Positions 1 through 7,283 of a DNA stretch of 11,991 bases are shown in pieces. The notes under the pieces were generated by a model that did no database searches, was not told where the DNA came from, and saw nothing but the letters and a program-made list of their open reading frames with translations. Numbering within the stretch: the first letter of the stretch is position 1; every line of letters starts with the position of its first letter. The position numbers were made by a program, and so were the translations under genes. This DNA comes from an uncultured Verrucomicrobiota bacterium (lineage in GTDB: Bacteria; Verrucomicrobiota; Kiritimatiellia; CAIVKH01): the NCBI GenBank assembly GCA_937894535.1, contig CALBHI010000454.1, positions 1 to 11,991 of the forward strand, read 5' to 3'.

Positions 1-429
1 GGCGAAGTCTTCGCGCGTGGTCAAAGCGAAAAGATGCGCGCTTGGCGCGTGGGCATCGACCGCCCGGTGGACGGCGCCCAACCCGGCGAGGCCTATGACC
101 TGATCGTCGCCCTCGACCGACGCGGCCTTGCCACATCCGGGAATTACCGGAAATTCACCCTTGATGCCGAAGGCCGCAAGATTTCCCACCTCATCGATCC
201 ACGCACCGGCGAACCCGCCACCTCGCGCCTCGCCAGCGTTACCGTGATCGCACCGGAAACCGCTACTGCCGACGCGCTCGCCACCGCACTGTTTGTCATG
301 GGAACGGAAGAGGGGCTAAACTACCTCGCCGGAAGACCCGGCATTGAAGCGGCCTTCATCGAACACAACGATCAGGGTGGATTCACGACCCGCTTCAGCC
401 CGGGTTTCGAGTCGTTGCTGGTGCGCTGA
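1..429 (+). CDS. apbE: FAD:protein FMN transferase (ApbE), C-terminal part
   Basis: ApbE transfers FMN from FAD to a Thr/Ser of target proteins, such as NqrB and NqrC of the Na+-NQR complex or RnfG/RnfD. It usually acts at the outer face of the membrane. The reading frame is open from the first base, so the N-terminal half lies upstream of the window; the ATG at 34 is internal. Visible family motifs are GNYRK, the HLIDPRTGEPA segment that lines the FAD site, and ADALATALFVMG near the end, which carries the Asp/Thr that bind Mg2+ in this family. Only about 142 of the usual 300-350 residues are present. The small gene that follows on the opposite strand looks like NqrM, another Na+-NQR maturation factor, so an nqr operon just upstream is likely. 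Family assignment is firm; the target is inferred. Confidence 0.93.
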   Translation, partial: GEVFARGQSEKMRAWRVGIDRPVDGAQPGEAYDLIVALDRRGLATSGNYRKFTLDAEGRKISHLIDPRTGEPATSRLASVTVIAPETATADALATALFVMGTEEGLNYLAGRPGIEAAFIEHNDQGGFTTRFSPGFESLLVR

Positions 430-440
430 GCCGGGCGCAC
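421..440. repeat. Short inverted repeat at the apbE stop codon
   Basis: GTGCGC (421-426) and GCGCAC (435-440) form a perfect 6-bp stem with an 8-base loop containing the apbE stop codon. It lies in the convergent junction between apbE and the NqrM-like gene. There is no T-tract on either side, so it is at best a weak bidirectional terminator and may be chance in GC-rich DNA. Confidence 0.3.
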
Positions 441-450
441 GGATCGGCGT

Positions 451-654
451 TCAGGGAGCAGCCGGATCTTTTTTCTTGTTGCGGCACTCGCTGGATCCCG
501 CCCCGCAGACCGAACAGGTTCCGTCGCCGCCCTCCATCGCGGCCGCCGCGGCACGACCACAGGTGGTGAACCCGCGGTTGCGGATAATGATGCCAACAGC
601 CATGGCAAGCATGCAGAAGGCGAAGGCTCCCAATACGATCAAGAAGAGTTTCAT
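451..654 (-). CDS. nqrM: NqrM-like Na+-NQR maturation protein (small Cys-rich membrane protein)
   Basis: This 67-residue protein has one N-terminal membrane segment (about residues 3-24) ending in the sequence MAVG. A short basic turn and a Cys-rich cytoplasmic-type tail follow, with Cys at 32, 47, 50 and 57 and a KKK cluster at 60-62. The same layout is known from NqrM (DUF539): one TM helix, MAVG, a CGG-like Cys, a C-x2-C-type pair, another Cys and a basic end. NqrM is needed to put iron into the NqrD/NqrE site of the Na+-pumping NADH:quinone reductase. NqrM genes commonly sit beside apbE at the end of nqr operons. Here the gene is next to apbE but on the opposite strand, 21 bp tail to tail. 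A GGAGGG ribosome-binding site lies just before the ATG at 654. The motif match and neighbour support the call; I recalled the family pattern and did not align it. The extra Cys14 in the membrane is not typical. Confidence 0.7.
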   Translation of the reverse strand: MKLFLIVLGAFAFCMLAMAVGIIIRNRGFTTCGRAAAAAMEGGDGTCSVCGAGSSECRNKKKDPAAP

Positions 655-656
655 GT

Positions 657-662
657 CCCTCC
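657..662 (-). promoter_or_regulatory. Ribosome-binding site of the NqrM-like gene
   Basis: Read on the minus strand this is GGAGGG, 2 bases before the ATG at 654. The spacing is short, but the strong purine match supports translation of this small gene from 654. Confidence 0.5.
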
Positions 663-672
663 AATCTACGGT

Positions 673-695
673 GACCTTGACTACGCGTCAAGGTC
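673..695. promoter_or_regulatory. Perfect 9-bp inverted repeat, probable operator, in a divergent intergenic region
   Basis: Arms GACCTTGAC (673-681) and GTCAAGGTC (687-695) pair perfectly around a 5-base spacer. The element lies in the middle of the 60-bp gap between two divergently transcribed genes, the NqrM-like gene (start 654) and the Nudix gene (start 715). Each arm contains TTGAC, a -35-like core, one on each strand. There is no T-tract on either strand, which argues against a Rho-independent terminator. A dimeric regulator controlling both promoters is the simplest reading, but no -10 element fits well. A hairpin in the 5' UTR is the alternative. Confidence 0.5.
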
Positions 696-714
696 TGGCA
701 AAGTAACCGAATCC

Positions 715-1239
715 ATGACCTCACACCCGATGGCTGTCACCTCCTTCGAGCACATCAACTGGAACCGTTGGACCCCCGACCAGACCGCCACGTTGATTTT
801 TGTGATCCGCGACGGGGAGATCCTGTTGATCCGCAAGAAGCGCGGACTGGGCGCCGGCAAGATCAATGGTCCGGGCGGCCGCATCGACCCCGGCGAAACA
901 CCCGCCCAGTGCGCCGTGCGGGAAGCCCAGGAAGAATTGCACATCACCCCGCTCGATGTGAAAGCCTGCGGCGAGCTGTTCTTCCAGTTTGCCGACGGCT
1001 TCAAACTCCACGGCTATGTGTTCCGGTCCGAAGCCTTCGAGGGCACCCCCACCGAGACCGACGAAGCCCTGCCCATCTGGACCCCACTCGACCGGATCCC
1101 CTACCATGAGATGTGGGCCGATGACCGGTACTGGTTGCCGTTCATGCTGGCCGACCATTCCTTCACCGGGCGCTTCCTCTTCAAGGACGATACGATGCTC
1201 GGATACGATCTGCGCTGCACACCGAACACGCCACCATGA
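715..1239 (+). CDS. Nudix hydrolase, 8-oxo-dGTP diphosphatase (MTH1/MutT-like)
   Basis: The 174-residue protein has one Nudix domain spanning most of its length. The Nudix box runs from Gly55 to Ile77, with Glu61, Arg69, Glu70, Glu73 and Glu74 in the catalytic Mg2+-binding positions. The preceding stretch GLGAGKINGPGGRI strongly resembles the MTH1 sequence around its purine-binding pocket, so hydrolysis of oxidised purine nucleoside triphosphates (8-oxo-dGTP to 8-oxo-dGMP plus PPi) is the best guess. The usual Gly near the end of the box is His76 here. The ATG at 715 gives the length shown; an in-frame ATG at 730 would trim five residues, and neither has a clear ribosome-binding site. It is the first gene of a three-gene unit: its TGA overlaps the ATG of the transporter gene. 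Substrate is inferred; the fold is certain. Confidence 0.9.
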   Translation: MTSHPMAVTSFEHINWNRWTPDQTATLIFVIRDGEILLIRKKRGLGAGKINGPGGRIDPGETPAQCAVREAQEELHITPLDVKACGELFFQFADGFKLHGYVFRSEAFEGTPTETDEALPIWTPLDRIPYHEMWADDRYWLPFMLADHSFTGRFLFKDDTMLGYDLRCTPNTPP

Positions 1240-2879
1240 GCCAGACCGCTAACGCGCTGTGGATGGGCGCCGGCGGCCTGTCCCTGTTCCTGTTCGGCAT
1301 GATGCAGATGTCGGACAGCCTGAAGGCTTCCGCCGGGGAGCGCTTTCGTCGCGCCATGGGCGGCCTGACCCGCAACCATCTGCGCGGCTACGCCCTCGGC
1401 ACGGCGATGGGCACCGCCATCCACTCCAGCGCAACCACGGTGATGACCATCGGCCTGCTCAACGCCGGGTTACTCACCCTGGCCGGCGCGATCCCGGTCA
1501 TCGCCGGCGCGAATTTCGGGACCAGCCTGGCTATGCAACTGTTCGCCTTCGACATCGGCTGGTTGTGGGCCGCGCTGGCCTCCTTCGGCCTGCTGCTGCG
1601 GCTCCTGCCCGGTTCCGCCACCCGCCAACGCCTGGGCGTCGCCGTGATCGGCATGGGACTGCTGTTCCTCGGCATGCAGTTGATGAGCCAATCGGTGCAT
1701 CCGTTCCGCGCCGATCTCGCCGCATGGATGGACCACACGACACGCGATGACGGCTCCGGCTTCCTGATCGCCCTGCTCGGTGCCGTCGCTTTCACCGCCT
1801 TGATCCAAAGCAGCGGTGCCACCATCGGCCTGCTCTTCTCGCTCGCCGCCGCGGGTGTACTGACCGATATCCGGCAGGCGATCCCGTTCATCATCGGCGC
1901 ACAAATCGGCACCTGCACCACCGCACTGATCAGCTCGGCCGGCACCAATGCCGACGCACGCCGCGGGGCCCTCGCCCACCTGTTCTTCAACCTGATCACC
2001 GCGGGACTATCGATTGCTGCGCTTCCCTGGCTGATCGCCACGATCCAGCACCTCGACGGATCGTTGACCCGCCAGATCGCCCATGCCCATACCCTGATGC
2101 TGTTCGGCGGCGGCGTGGTGCTTGTTCCGCTGACCGGGCTGCTGGCCCGCCTTCTGACCTGGATCGCCCGGTTTCCTGAACGCGATTCGGACCGCAGTTA
2201 CCTCGATGAAGCGGCCCTTGAGGATCCACCGGCCGCGCTGCTGTGCGCCCGCCGCGAACTGGTACGCGCGGCACGGATCGTCCGCCGCGGCTTTACCCTG
2301 AACCGGAAGCTGCTCGCCACGCCCGAGCGCACCCTGCACCAGGAGGTGAAACGCACCGAAGCGGCGATGGATCTGATCTACGCCGTGATGCGCGACTACC
2401 TGCTGCGGCTCTCCGCACGCGTACAGGACACGCGCCTCGGCGCGGAAATCCAATGGCTGAACCTCAGCCTGATTTACGTCGAGCGGATCAGCGACCACAA
2501 CGACAACCTCGCCGACCTCTCCATGGATGTGCACCACCGGCTGACCGGCGAGGACCGCGAATTTGCCCGGCGCGTTGGCGATGACCTGTACCGCTCGGTG
2601 GAACCGCTGCTCGCCTCGGTGGAGTCATCGTGGTCGCCCGACCATCCCCACGACTTCGCCACGCGGGCCAGGACCTTGCGCGAACAACGCGCCCGCTACC
2701 TGCCCGAGTCTGAAAACCTGCAGGCCGAACTCGTCCGCCGCATCGCCGAAGGCTCGCTGAAACCGTTGTCCGGCTTCGTGCTGACCGAGTACATCAGTGA
2801 AATGGACCGGATCGTGCGGCACACCAAGAAGATCGCCGGCGTTCTCGAGAAGTCCGACACCCAACCGGCCACGGCATGA
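1236..2879 (+). CDS. Na+/phosphate cotransporter family protein with C-terminal PhoU-like domain
   Basis: A 547-residue inner-membrane protein of the Na/Pi-cotransporter family (NptA/YjbB type). The membrane half (residues 1 to about 315) contains the two inverted repeats typical of the family. Each carries a substrate-site motif, HSSATT at 63-68 and QSSGAT at 191-196, followed by a matching loop, GANFGTS at 91-97 and GAQIGTC at 221-227. After the last membrane helix, residues about 330-540 are soluble, helical and rich in charged residues, with the character of a PhoU-like regulatory domain. The overall length is normal for this subgroup. The likely role is Na+-coupled phosphate movement, import or export, across the inner membrane. 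The ATG at 1236 overlaps the Nudix stop codon (ATGA), and the gene's own stop overlaps the next start in the same way, so translation is probably coupled across all three genes. The direction of transport cannot be told from sequence. Confidence 0.93.
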   Translation: MSQTANALWMGAGGLSLFLFGMMQMSDSLKASAGERFRRAMGGLTRNHLRGYALGTAMGTAIHSSATTVMTIGLLNAGLLTLAGAIPVIAGANFGTSLAMQLFAFDIGWLWAALASFGLLLRLLPGSATRQRLGVAVIGMGLLFLGMQLMSQSVHPFRADLAAWMDHTTRDDGSGFLIALLGAVAFTALIQSSGATIGLLFSLAAAGVLTDIRQAIPFIIGAQIGTCTTALISSAGTNADARRGALAHLFFNLITAGLSIAALPWLIATIQHLDGSLTRQIAHAHTLMLFGGGVVLVPLTGLLARLLTWIARFPERDSDRSYLDEAALEDPPAALLCARRELVRAARIVRRGFTLNRKLLATPERTLHQEVKRTEAAMDLIYAVMRDYLLRLSARVQDTRLGAEIQWLNLSLIYVERISDHNDNLADLSMDVHHRLTGEDREFARRVGDDLYRSVEPLLASVESSWSPDHPHDFATRARTLREQRARYLPESENLQAELVRRIAEGSLKPLSGFVLTEYISEMDRIVRHTKKIAGVLEKSDTQPATA

Positions 2880-4966
2880 CCAACCGCCTCGCCCACGCGA
2901 CCAGTCCCTACCTGCGCCAGCACGCCCACCAAACGGTGCACTGGTTTCCCTGGGGCAACGAGGCTTTCGCCGAAGCCCGCCGCACCGGCAAACCGGTCTT
3001 TCTTTCCATCGGCTACTCCTCGTGTCACTGGTGCCATGTCATGGCCCACGAATCCTTTGATGACACCACCGTGGCGGAACTCCTGAACCAGCACTTCGTC
3101 TCCATCAAGGTAGACCGCGAGGAACATCCCGACGTCGACACCCTCTACATGACGGCCACGCAATTGGTGACCCAGCGCGGCGGTTGGCCGAATTCCGTGT
3201 GGCTGACCCCGGACGCCCGGCCCTGGTATGCCGGCACCTATTTTCCGCGTGACGACCGGCCCGGTCGCACCGGGTTCATCACCCTGCTCCGTCGCCTCGC
3301 CGACCTCTGGTCCAACCGCCGCGATGCGGTGGAACAACAAGCCGACGCCCTCACCGAAGCGCTCCGCAAGGAACAGCTACGCGCCACCGAAAACGTCCTG
3401 CCCGGTCGCCCCCTCGACCCCGCCCTGCTGGTGCACCACTACCTTGAACGGTTTGACGCCCGCTTCGGCGGTTTCGGCGATGCCCCGAAATTTCCGCAGC
3501 ACACCGGGCTAGCCCTGCTCCTTCAGGTCCGCACCGTACACCGCGAACATCCGCTCGACCTGATGATCGAACGCACCCTCGATGCGATGGCGCGCGGCGG
3601 CATCCATGACCAGATCGGCGGCGGCTTCCACCGCTATGCCACCGATGAACGCTGGTTCCTGCCCCACTTCGAGAAGATGCTGTGCGACAACGCGCTGCTC
3701 CTCGGCGTCTATGCCCGCGCCTACGCCACGTACCACCGTCCGCAGTACCGGCGGATCGCGCGCGAAACCGCCGCATGGCTGGACCGTGACCTCTCGCATC
3801 CGGACGGGGGCTTTTTCTCCGCGCTCGACGCCGATAGCCCCGGCGGAGAGGGAGCCTACTACACGTGGACCCGGAACGAGGTGAGCACCCTCATCACCGA
3901 CCCCACCCAGCGCGATCGCTTCACCGCCGCCTACGGAATCCTGCCCGGCGGCAACATCACCGATGAAACCACCGGAGCGCCTACCGGCACCAACCTGCCC
4001 GCGGTCGGCGACGGCATCACCGAAGCGGAGCTGGCCGCGCTGGCTCCAACCCGCGAACGCCTGCTGATGGTCCGCGCCAACCGCCCCGCACCCTTGTGCG
4101 ATGACAAGGTCATCACCGGCTGGAATGCACTGGCCATCCGCGCGCTCGCCGAGGCCTCCGTCGCCCTCGACGATCCGGCCCTGCTGGACCGGGCCCGCCG
4201 CGCCCGCGTGTTCATCGCCCGCCACCTCGTGGTCGACGGCATCCTGCGCCGCAGTTGGTGCGCGGGAACGGCCGGTCGCGAAGCCGTGCTGGAAGACGTG
4301 GCCGCGCTCATCCTCGCCGACCTCGCCCTGCATGCCGCCACCGGGGAGGACGAGTTCCGGCAACACGCCGACCTCGGGATGGACACGTTGCTGACCCATT
4401 ACCTCGACCGGGAGTCCGGCCGCTTCCACATGACCAGCCGCCGTGAACCGCGCCTCATCGTGCCGGCTTGTGATGTGTTCGATCAGGGCGCACCCTCGAG
4501 CCTCGGTCTTGCCACGCAGGCGTTGGTGCGTTTCGGCTGGCTCGCTGACCGCACCGACCTGCTGGACCTCGCCGCGCAGGTCGTCACCGCCCACCAGGGG
4601 GTGCTCGCCCGGATCCCGTCAGCCGCCCCGGCCCTCGCCACGGCCGCGCTGGAAGGGCAACAGCCCGTTTTGTTGCTGCGTTGGCATACGCAGCGTCACC
4701 CAACGGCGTGGCGTATTTCGGTGCGTCTACCCGTCGGTTGGAGCATCGCGTCGGTGGAAGCCCTGGACGGCGACGGCTGGGCGGTTCCGTCGTGGACGAA
4801 TGACGCGGACACACCCACGGCGTGGACGGTCGGCCTCGATGTTCCTGACGTGGTGGTGACGGTCAGCGTGTGCACACCGTCCGGATGCCAACCGGCATCA
4901 CGCATCTACCTTCGCCGTCCGGATGACGCATCCATCACGGATCGCGGCGCAATGCCACCAGGGTGA
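2876..4966 (+). CDS. Thioredoxin domain-containing protein of the YyaL/SSP411 (DUF255) family
   Basis: This 696-residue protein has an N-terminal thioredoxin-like domain (about residues 3-165). It starts with the family hallmark NRLAHATSPYLRQHA, then has a Cys50-His-Trp-Cys53 active-site motif within GYSSCHWCHVM and the segment KVDREEHPD. The rest (about 180-690) is an (alpha/alpha)6-barrel-like region related to N-acylglucosamine epimerases and six-hairpin glycosidases, with conserved pieces such as GGFGDAPKFP, GGGFHRYATDERW and HFEKMLCDNA. The family is widespread from bacteria to animals (spermatogenesis-associated protein 20), but its biochemical function is unknown; some databases call it thymidylate kinase-like or a glycosidase without proof. 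There is no signal peptide, so it is probably cytosolic. The ATG overlaps the transporter stop by 4 bases. Its last 32 bases overlap the convergent SpoIIE-type gene. Length and motifs are complete. Confidence 0.95.
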   Translation: MTNRLAHATSPYLRQHAHQTVHWFPWGNEAFAEARRTGKPVFLSIGYSSCHWCHVMAHESFDDTTVAELLNQHFVSIKVDREEHPDVDTLYMTATQLVTQRGGWPNSVWLTPDARPWYAGTYFPRDDRPGRTGFITLLRRLADLWSNRRDAVEQQADALTEALRKEQLRATENVLPGRPLDPALLVHHYLERFDARFGGFGDAPKFPQHTGLALLLQVRTVHREHPLDLMIERTLDAMARGGIHDQIGGGFHRYATDERWFLPHFEKMLCDNALLLGVYARAYATYHRPQYRRIARETAAWLDRDLSHPDGGFFSALDADSPGGEGAYYTWTRNEVSTLITDPTQRDRFTAAYGILPGGNITDETTGAPTGTNLPAVGDGITEAELAALAPTRERLLMVRANRPAPLCDDKVITGWNALAIRALAEASVALDDPALLDRARRARVFIARHLVVDGILRRSWCAGTAGREAVLEDVAALILADLALHAATGEDEFRQHADLGMDTLLTHYLDRESGRFHMTSRREPRLIVPACDVFDQGAPSSLGLATQALVRFGWLADRTDLLDLAAQVVTAHQGVLARIPSAAPALATAALEGQQPVLLLRWHTQRHPTAWRISVRLPVGWSIASVEALDGDGWAVPSWTNDADTPTAWTVGLDVPDVVVTVSVCTPSGCQPASRIYLRRPDDASITDRGAMPPG

Positions 4967-6890
4967 TGTCGTCGAGTTGGGCCCTATCGCTGGCAAAACG
5001 CCGGACCCGCTCCAGCAAGCCCTCCAGCATCGCCGCGACCGGAAGGTTTCGCAACGCGGCCGCATCCTCCACCAGCCGGTCGAGTCCGTATTCCGCACCC
5101 TCGACATCCTGCGCCTCGGTGATGCCATCCGTGTAGAGCACAACGGTATCGCCCGGTTTCATCCGGTACTCGGCAATCTCGAAGTTCGCCTCAAAGCTTC
5201 CGACATCAAGCAGGCCGAGTGCGGTACCCGTGGGCTTGATCCACTGGACCGTGCCGTCCGCCCCGATGATCAGCACCGGTTCATGGCCGGCCCGTGCGAT
5301 GCGCAACAAGTGGGTATCCGCCTGCAGGGTCAGCATGTTGGCGGTGATGAACATGTACTCGTCGAGGTCGCGGGTGAGCACCCGGTTGACATGGCGCAGG
5401 ATGTCCTGCGGGGCCTCGGTGAATTCACTGTAGGTGTGCACCAGCGAACGCAACACGCTCATGATCAGGCCGGCGGCAACCCCCTTGCCCGATACATCGC
5501 TCACGATGATGTGGAAACGTCCGCCTTCGCGGGCGAGGTAGTCGAAGTAGTCGCCTCCGACCTCGGTCGCCGGAAGGCTGAAGCCATGCAGGCTGTACCC
5601 GGGAATGGCCACCGCCTGGTTCGGCAAGAGCGTGCGCTGGATGTCGCGTGCCCAGCCCATTTCCTGTTCGATGCGCCGCTTTTCCGCCACCTCGTTCAAC
5701 AGGCGCGCATTCTCCACCGCGATGCCGGCGTGCTGGGCGAGGGTCTGCAAGGTCGCCACCATCTCATCGTCGTAGGCGGGAGCGCCATCGGGCGGACCGA
5801 TGTACACGGCACCGATCGGCCGGTCGCCGCTGACCAGCGGCAAGACCATCGACTTCACGCGGCCGAGCGAGGCGCCGGCCTCGGTGGATGCACGCTCCAT
5901 CAACACCGGTTCGTTTTTCTCCAACGCGAAGCGCACCGGCGCGGTCACATCGGGCGGTATTTCCTCGCCGCGCACGGCCACCGGATCGATGTCGCGACCG
6001 CCTTCGGTCCGGAGGAACAAGGCACACATCTGCGACGAGGCGACGTTGTGGAACATGTCGAGCAGTCGGGCATAGAGGCGGTGGCGGTCGAACTCGTTAC
6101 CGACCTTCAATGTCCACTCCTGGATCCGGTGCATCAACGAGAGTCGGCGCACCCACGACGACACCATTTCGTTGAAAGTCGAGGTAAGCAGACCGATCTC
6201 GTCGTTGGCGGCGTGGTGGATGCGGAACGAATAATCGCCGGCATGCACGCGCCGCGCGGCGTCGGTCAGGGCCTGTACCGGCGCGAGGAACCGACGGGTG
6301 AGCAGGAAGCCGAGCAGGGTGGCCAGCAGGGTGCCGCCGCACAACATCACGGCGGCGGTGCGGTAGAGGGCGCGCAACCGAACCCCGATATCGGTGGGCA
6401 GGTCGATGGTCACAAAGCCCGGCACCGCGCCGAACGGATCGATCGGGCCGGACACCACGATCCGGTCGAGCGGGTCGTTGAACACCACGGCCACGTTGGA
6501 TGAAAGCGAGGAGGGCGGGACATTCGTCGGCGCATCGGGTTTGCCGTCGATGCTGTAGGCATAGATCAGTGATCCGTCCGGTTGGTAAAGCGCCACCCGG
6601 GCCGGCCGGTGCGTCACACTGAACGAACCCTCCCCTTCGGCGACCAGGAAGCGGTTGCTGAACACATACCCCAGGCTGCGCGGCACGAAATGTTCATTCT
6701 TGGAGAAATAGTGGCCGGTGAGGTAATTCGCTGCCGCCTGGTAGACCGTGAAGGAGGATCCCTCCTCCTGCCGGATAAGTTCCGCCCGGAAACGGGCGGC
6801 GAACGTCACCGCGATAATGGCGCCGGTGAAGGTGATGCATCCCACCATCAGCAGGATGATCTTATGGATGAATTTCAGTCCGGTCGGCAT
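4935..6890 (-). CDS. Membrane-bound PP2C-type (SpoIIE/RsbU) phosphatase with sensor, HAMP and GAF domains
   Basis: A 651-residue signalling phosphatase. In order it has a transmembrane helix at about 9-30, an extracytoplasmic sensor region at about 31-177 and a second helix at about 178-198. A HAMP linker follows at about 199-250, a GAF domain at about 262-398, a short coiled-coil-like link (NEVAEKRRIEQEM) and a SpoIIE-type PP2C domain at 411-651. The Mn2+/Mg2+-binding residues are visible: Asp447 in GGDYFDY, Asp465 in SDVSGKG, Asp588 in YTDG and Asp640/641 near the end. Such proteins dephosphorylate a Ser of a STAS-domain anti-anti-sigma factor. The gene just upstream in the same direction, 32 bp away, encodes a STAS protein, which is the probable substrate. 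There is no HATPase kinase domain fused to it. The start at 6890 has only a weak GGAAA ribosome-binding site. The stop overlaps the convergent thioredoxin-domain gene. Confidence 0.93.
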   Translation of the reverse strand: MPTGLKFIHKIILLMVGCITFTGAIIAVTFAARFRAELIRQEEGSSFTVYQAAANYLTGHYFSKNEHFVPRSLGYVFSNRFLVAEGEGSFSVTHRPARVALYQPDGSLIYAYSIDGKPDAPTNVPPSSLSSNVAVVFNDPLDRIVVSGPIDPFGAVPGFVTIDLPTDIGVRLRALYRTAAVMLCGGTLLATLLGFLLTRRFLAPVQALTDAARRVHAGDYSFRIHHAANDEIGLLTSTFNEMVSSWVRRLSLMHRIQEWTLKVGNEFDRHRLYARLLDMFHNVASSQMCALFLRTEGGRDIDPVAVRGEEIPPDVTAPVRFALEKNEPVLMERASTEAGASLGRVKSMVLPLVSGDRPIGAVYIGPPDGAPAYDDEMVATLQTLAQHAGIAVENARLLNEVAEKRRIEQEMGWARDIQRTLLPNQAVAIPGYSLHGFSLPATEVGGDYFDYLAREGGRFHIIVSDVSGKGVAAGLIMSVLRSLVHTYSEFTEAPQDILRHVNRVLTRDLDEYMFITANMLTLQADTHLLRIARAGHEPVLIIGADGTVQWIKPTGTALGLLDVGSFEANFEIAEYRMKPGDTVVLYTDGITEAQDVEGAEYGLDRLVEDAAALRNLPVAAMLEGLLERVRRFASDRAQLDDITLVALRRDP

Positions 6891-6922
6891 CGCAGCGTTT
6901 CCGGGCGGCCACTCATGGAGAC

Positions 6923-7270
6923 TTAAAACGACTCCAAACCATCTTCCCGTGTTTCGTAAGTGAACAGGGTTTTACCCAACTGCAGCAAATCAAGGGAACG
7001 CACCAGCTTAGTATTGAGCCGACACAACGCCAAACGCCCGTGGGTCTGCAGCAAGCGGCGATGGTAGGTGACCAGGAGGCCGATCGCCCGGCTGTTCAGG
7101 TAGGTAAGCTGCTGGCAGTCGAGCAGGACCTTGGCGCCGGGCTGGTTACATACCGGATCAAGACGGGCCTTGAACACCTCGATCGTTGCCGAGTCCACCG
7201 GCCCGTCGAGTTCAACGAGCTGAACCCCGGACTCCGCGTTCACCTGTACATCCAGTTCGTACTTACCCAC
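6923..7270 (-). CDS. STAS-domain anti-sigma factor antagonist (SpoIIAA/RsbV-like)
   Basis: A 115-residue single STAS domain. The family core is present: an early strand-loop with Asp22 and Asp26 (ELDGPVDSAT), then VLLDCQQLTYLNSRAIGLL. In that segment Asp51 and the phosphorylatable Ser60 occupy the positions used in SpoIIAA and RsbV. In partner switching the dephosphorylated form binds an anti-sigma kinase and frees a sigma factor or other target. The translation start is GTG at 7270, backed by a well-placed AAGGAG seven bases upstream. The phosphatase gene follows 32 bp downstream, and the two are almost certainly co-transcribed. No anti-sigma kinase or sigma factor gene is in the window, so the partner is unknown. 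It could also be a diffusible regulator of a non-sigma output, as in several Gram-negative systems. Confidence 0.9.
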   Translation of the reverse strand: MGKYELDVQVNAESGVQLVELDGPVDSATIEVFKARLDPVCNQPGAKVLLDCQQLTYLNSRAIGLLVTYHRRLLQTHGRLALCRLNTKLVRSLDLLQLGKTLFTYETREDGLESF

Positions 7271-7277
7271 CGATTCG

Positions 7278-7283
7278 CTCCTT
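7278..7283 (-). promoter_or_regulatory. Ribosome-binding site deciding the GTG start of the STAS gene
   Basis: Read on the minus strand this is AAGGAG, separated by 7 bases from GTG at 7270. It is the strongest Shine-Dalgarno match in the window and fixes a non-ATG start for the STAS gene. The same bases are also coding in an HTH-like frame that ends at 7263. Confidence 0.75.

Noticed and set aside
663..691. Minus-strand promoter TTGACG-17-TAGATT for the NqrM-like gene
   Set aside because: The hexamers and spacing look fair, but transcription would begin about 2 bases before the ATG. That would leave out the GGAGGG ribosome-binding site, so the two signals conflict.
3509..4594. 361-codon minus-strand open frame inside the YyaL-family gene
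   Set aside because: It has shadow composition (Gly/Ala/Val/Glu rich, no domain) and lies fully within a confidently identified gene.
4923..6503. 526-codon open frame on the plus strand opposite the SpoIIE-type phosphatase gene
   Set aside because: Its translation is a low-complexity mix rich in His, Arg, Gln and Gly with no recognisable motif. The opposite strand carries a complete multi-domain phosphatase with all catalytic residues. It is an antisense shadow typical of GC-rich DNA.
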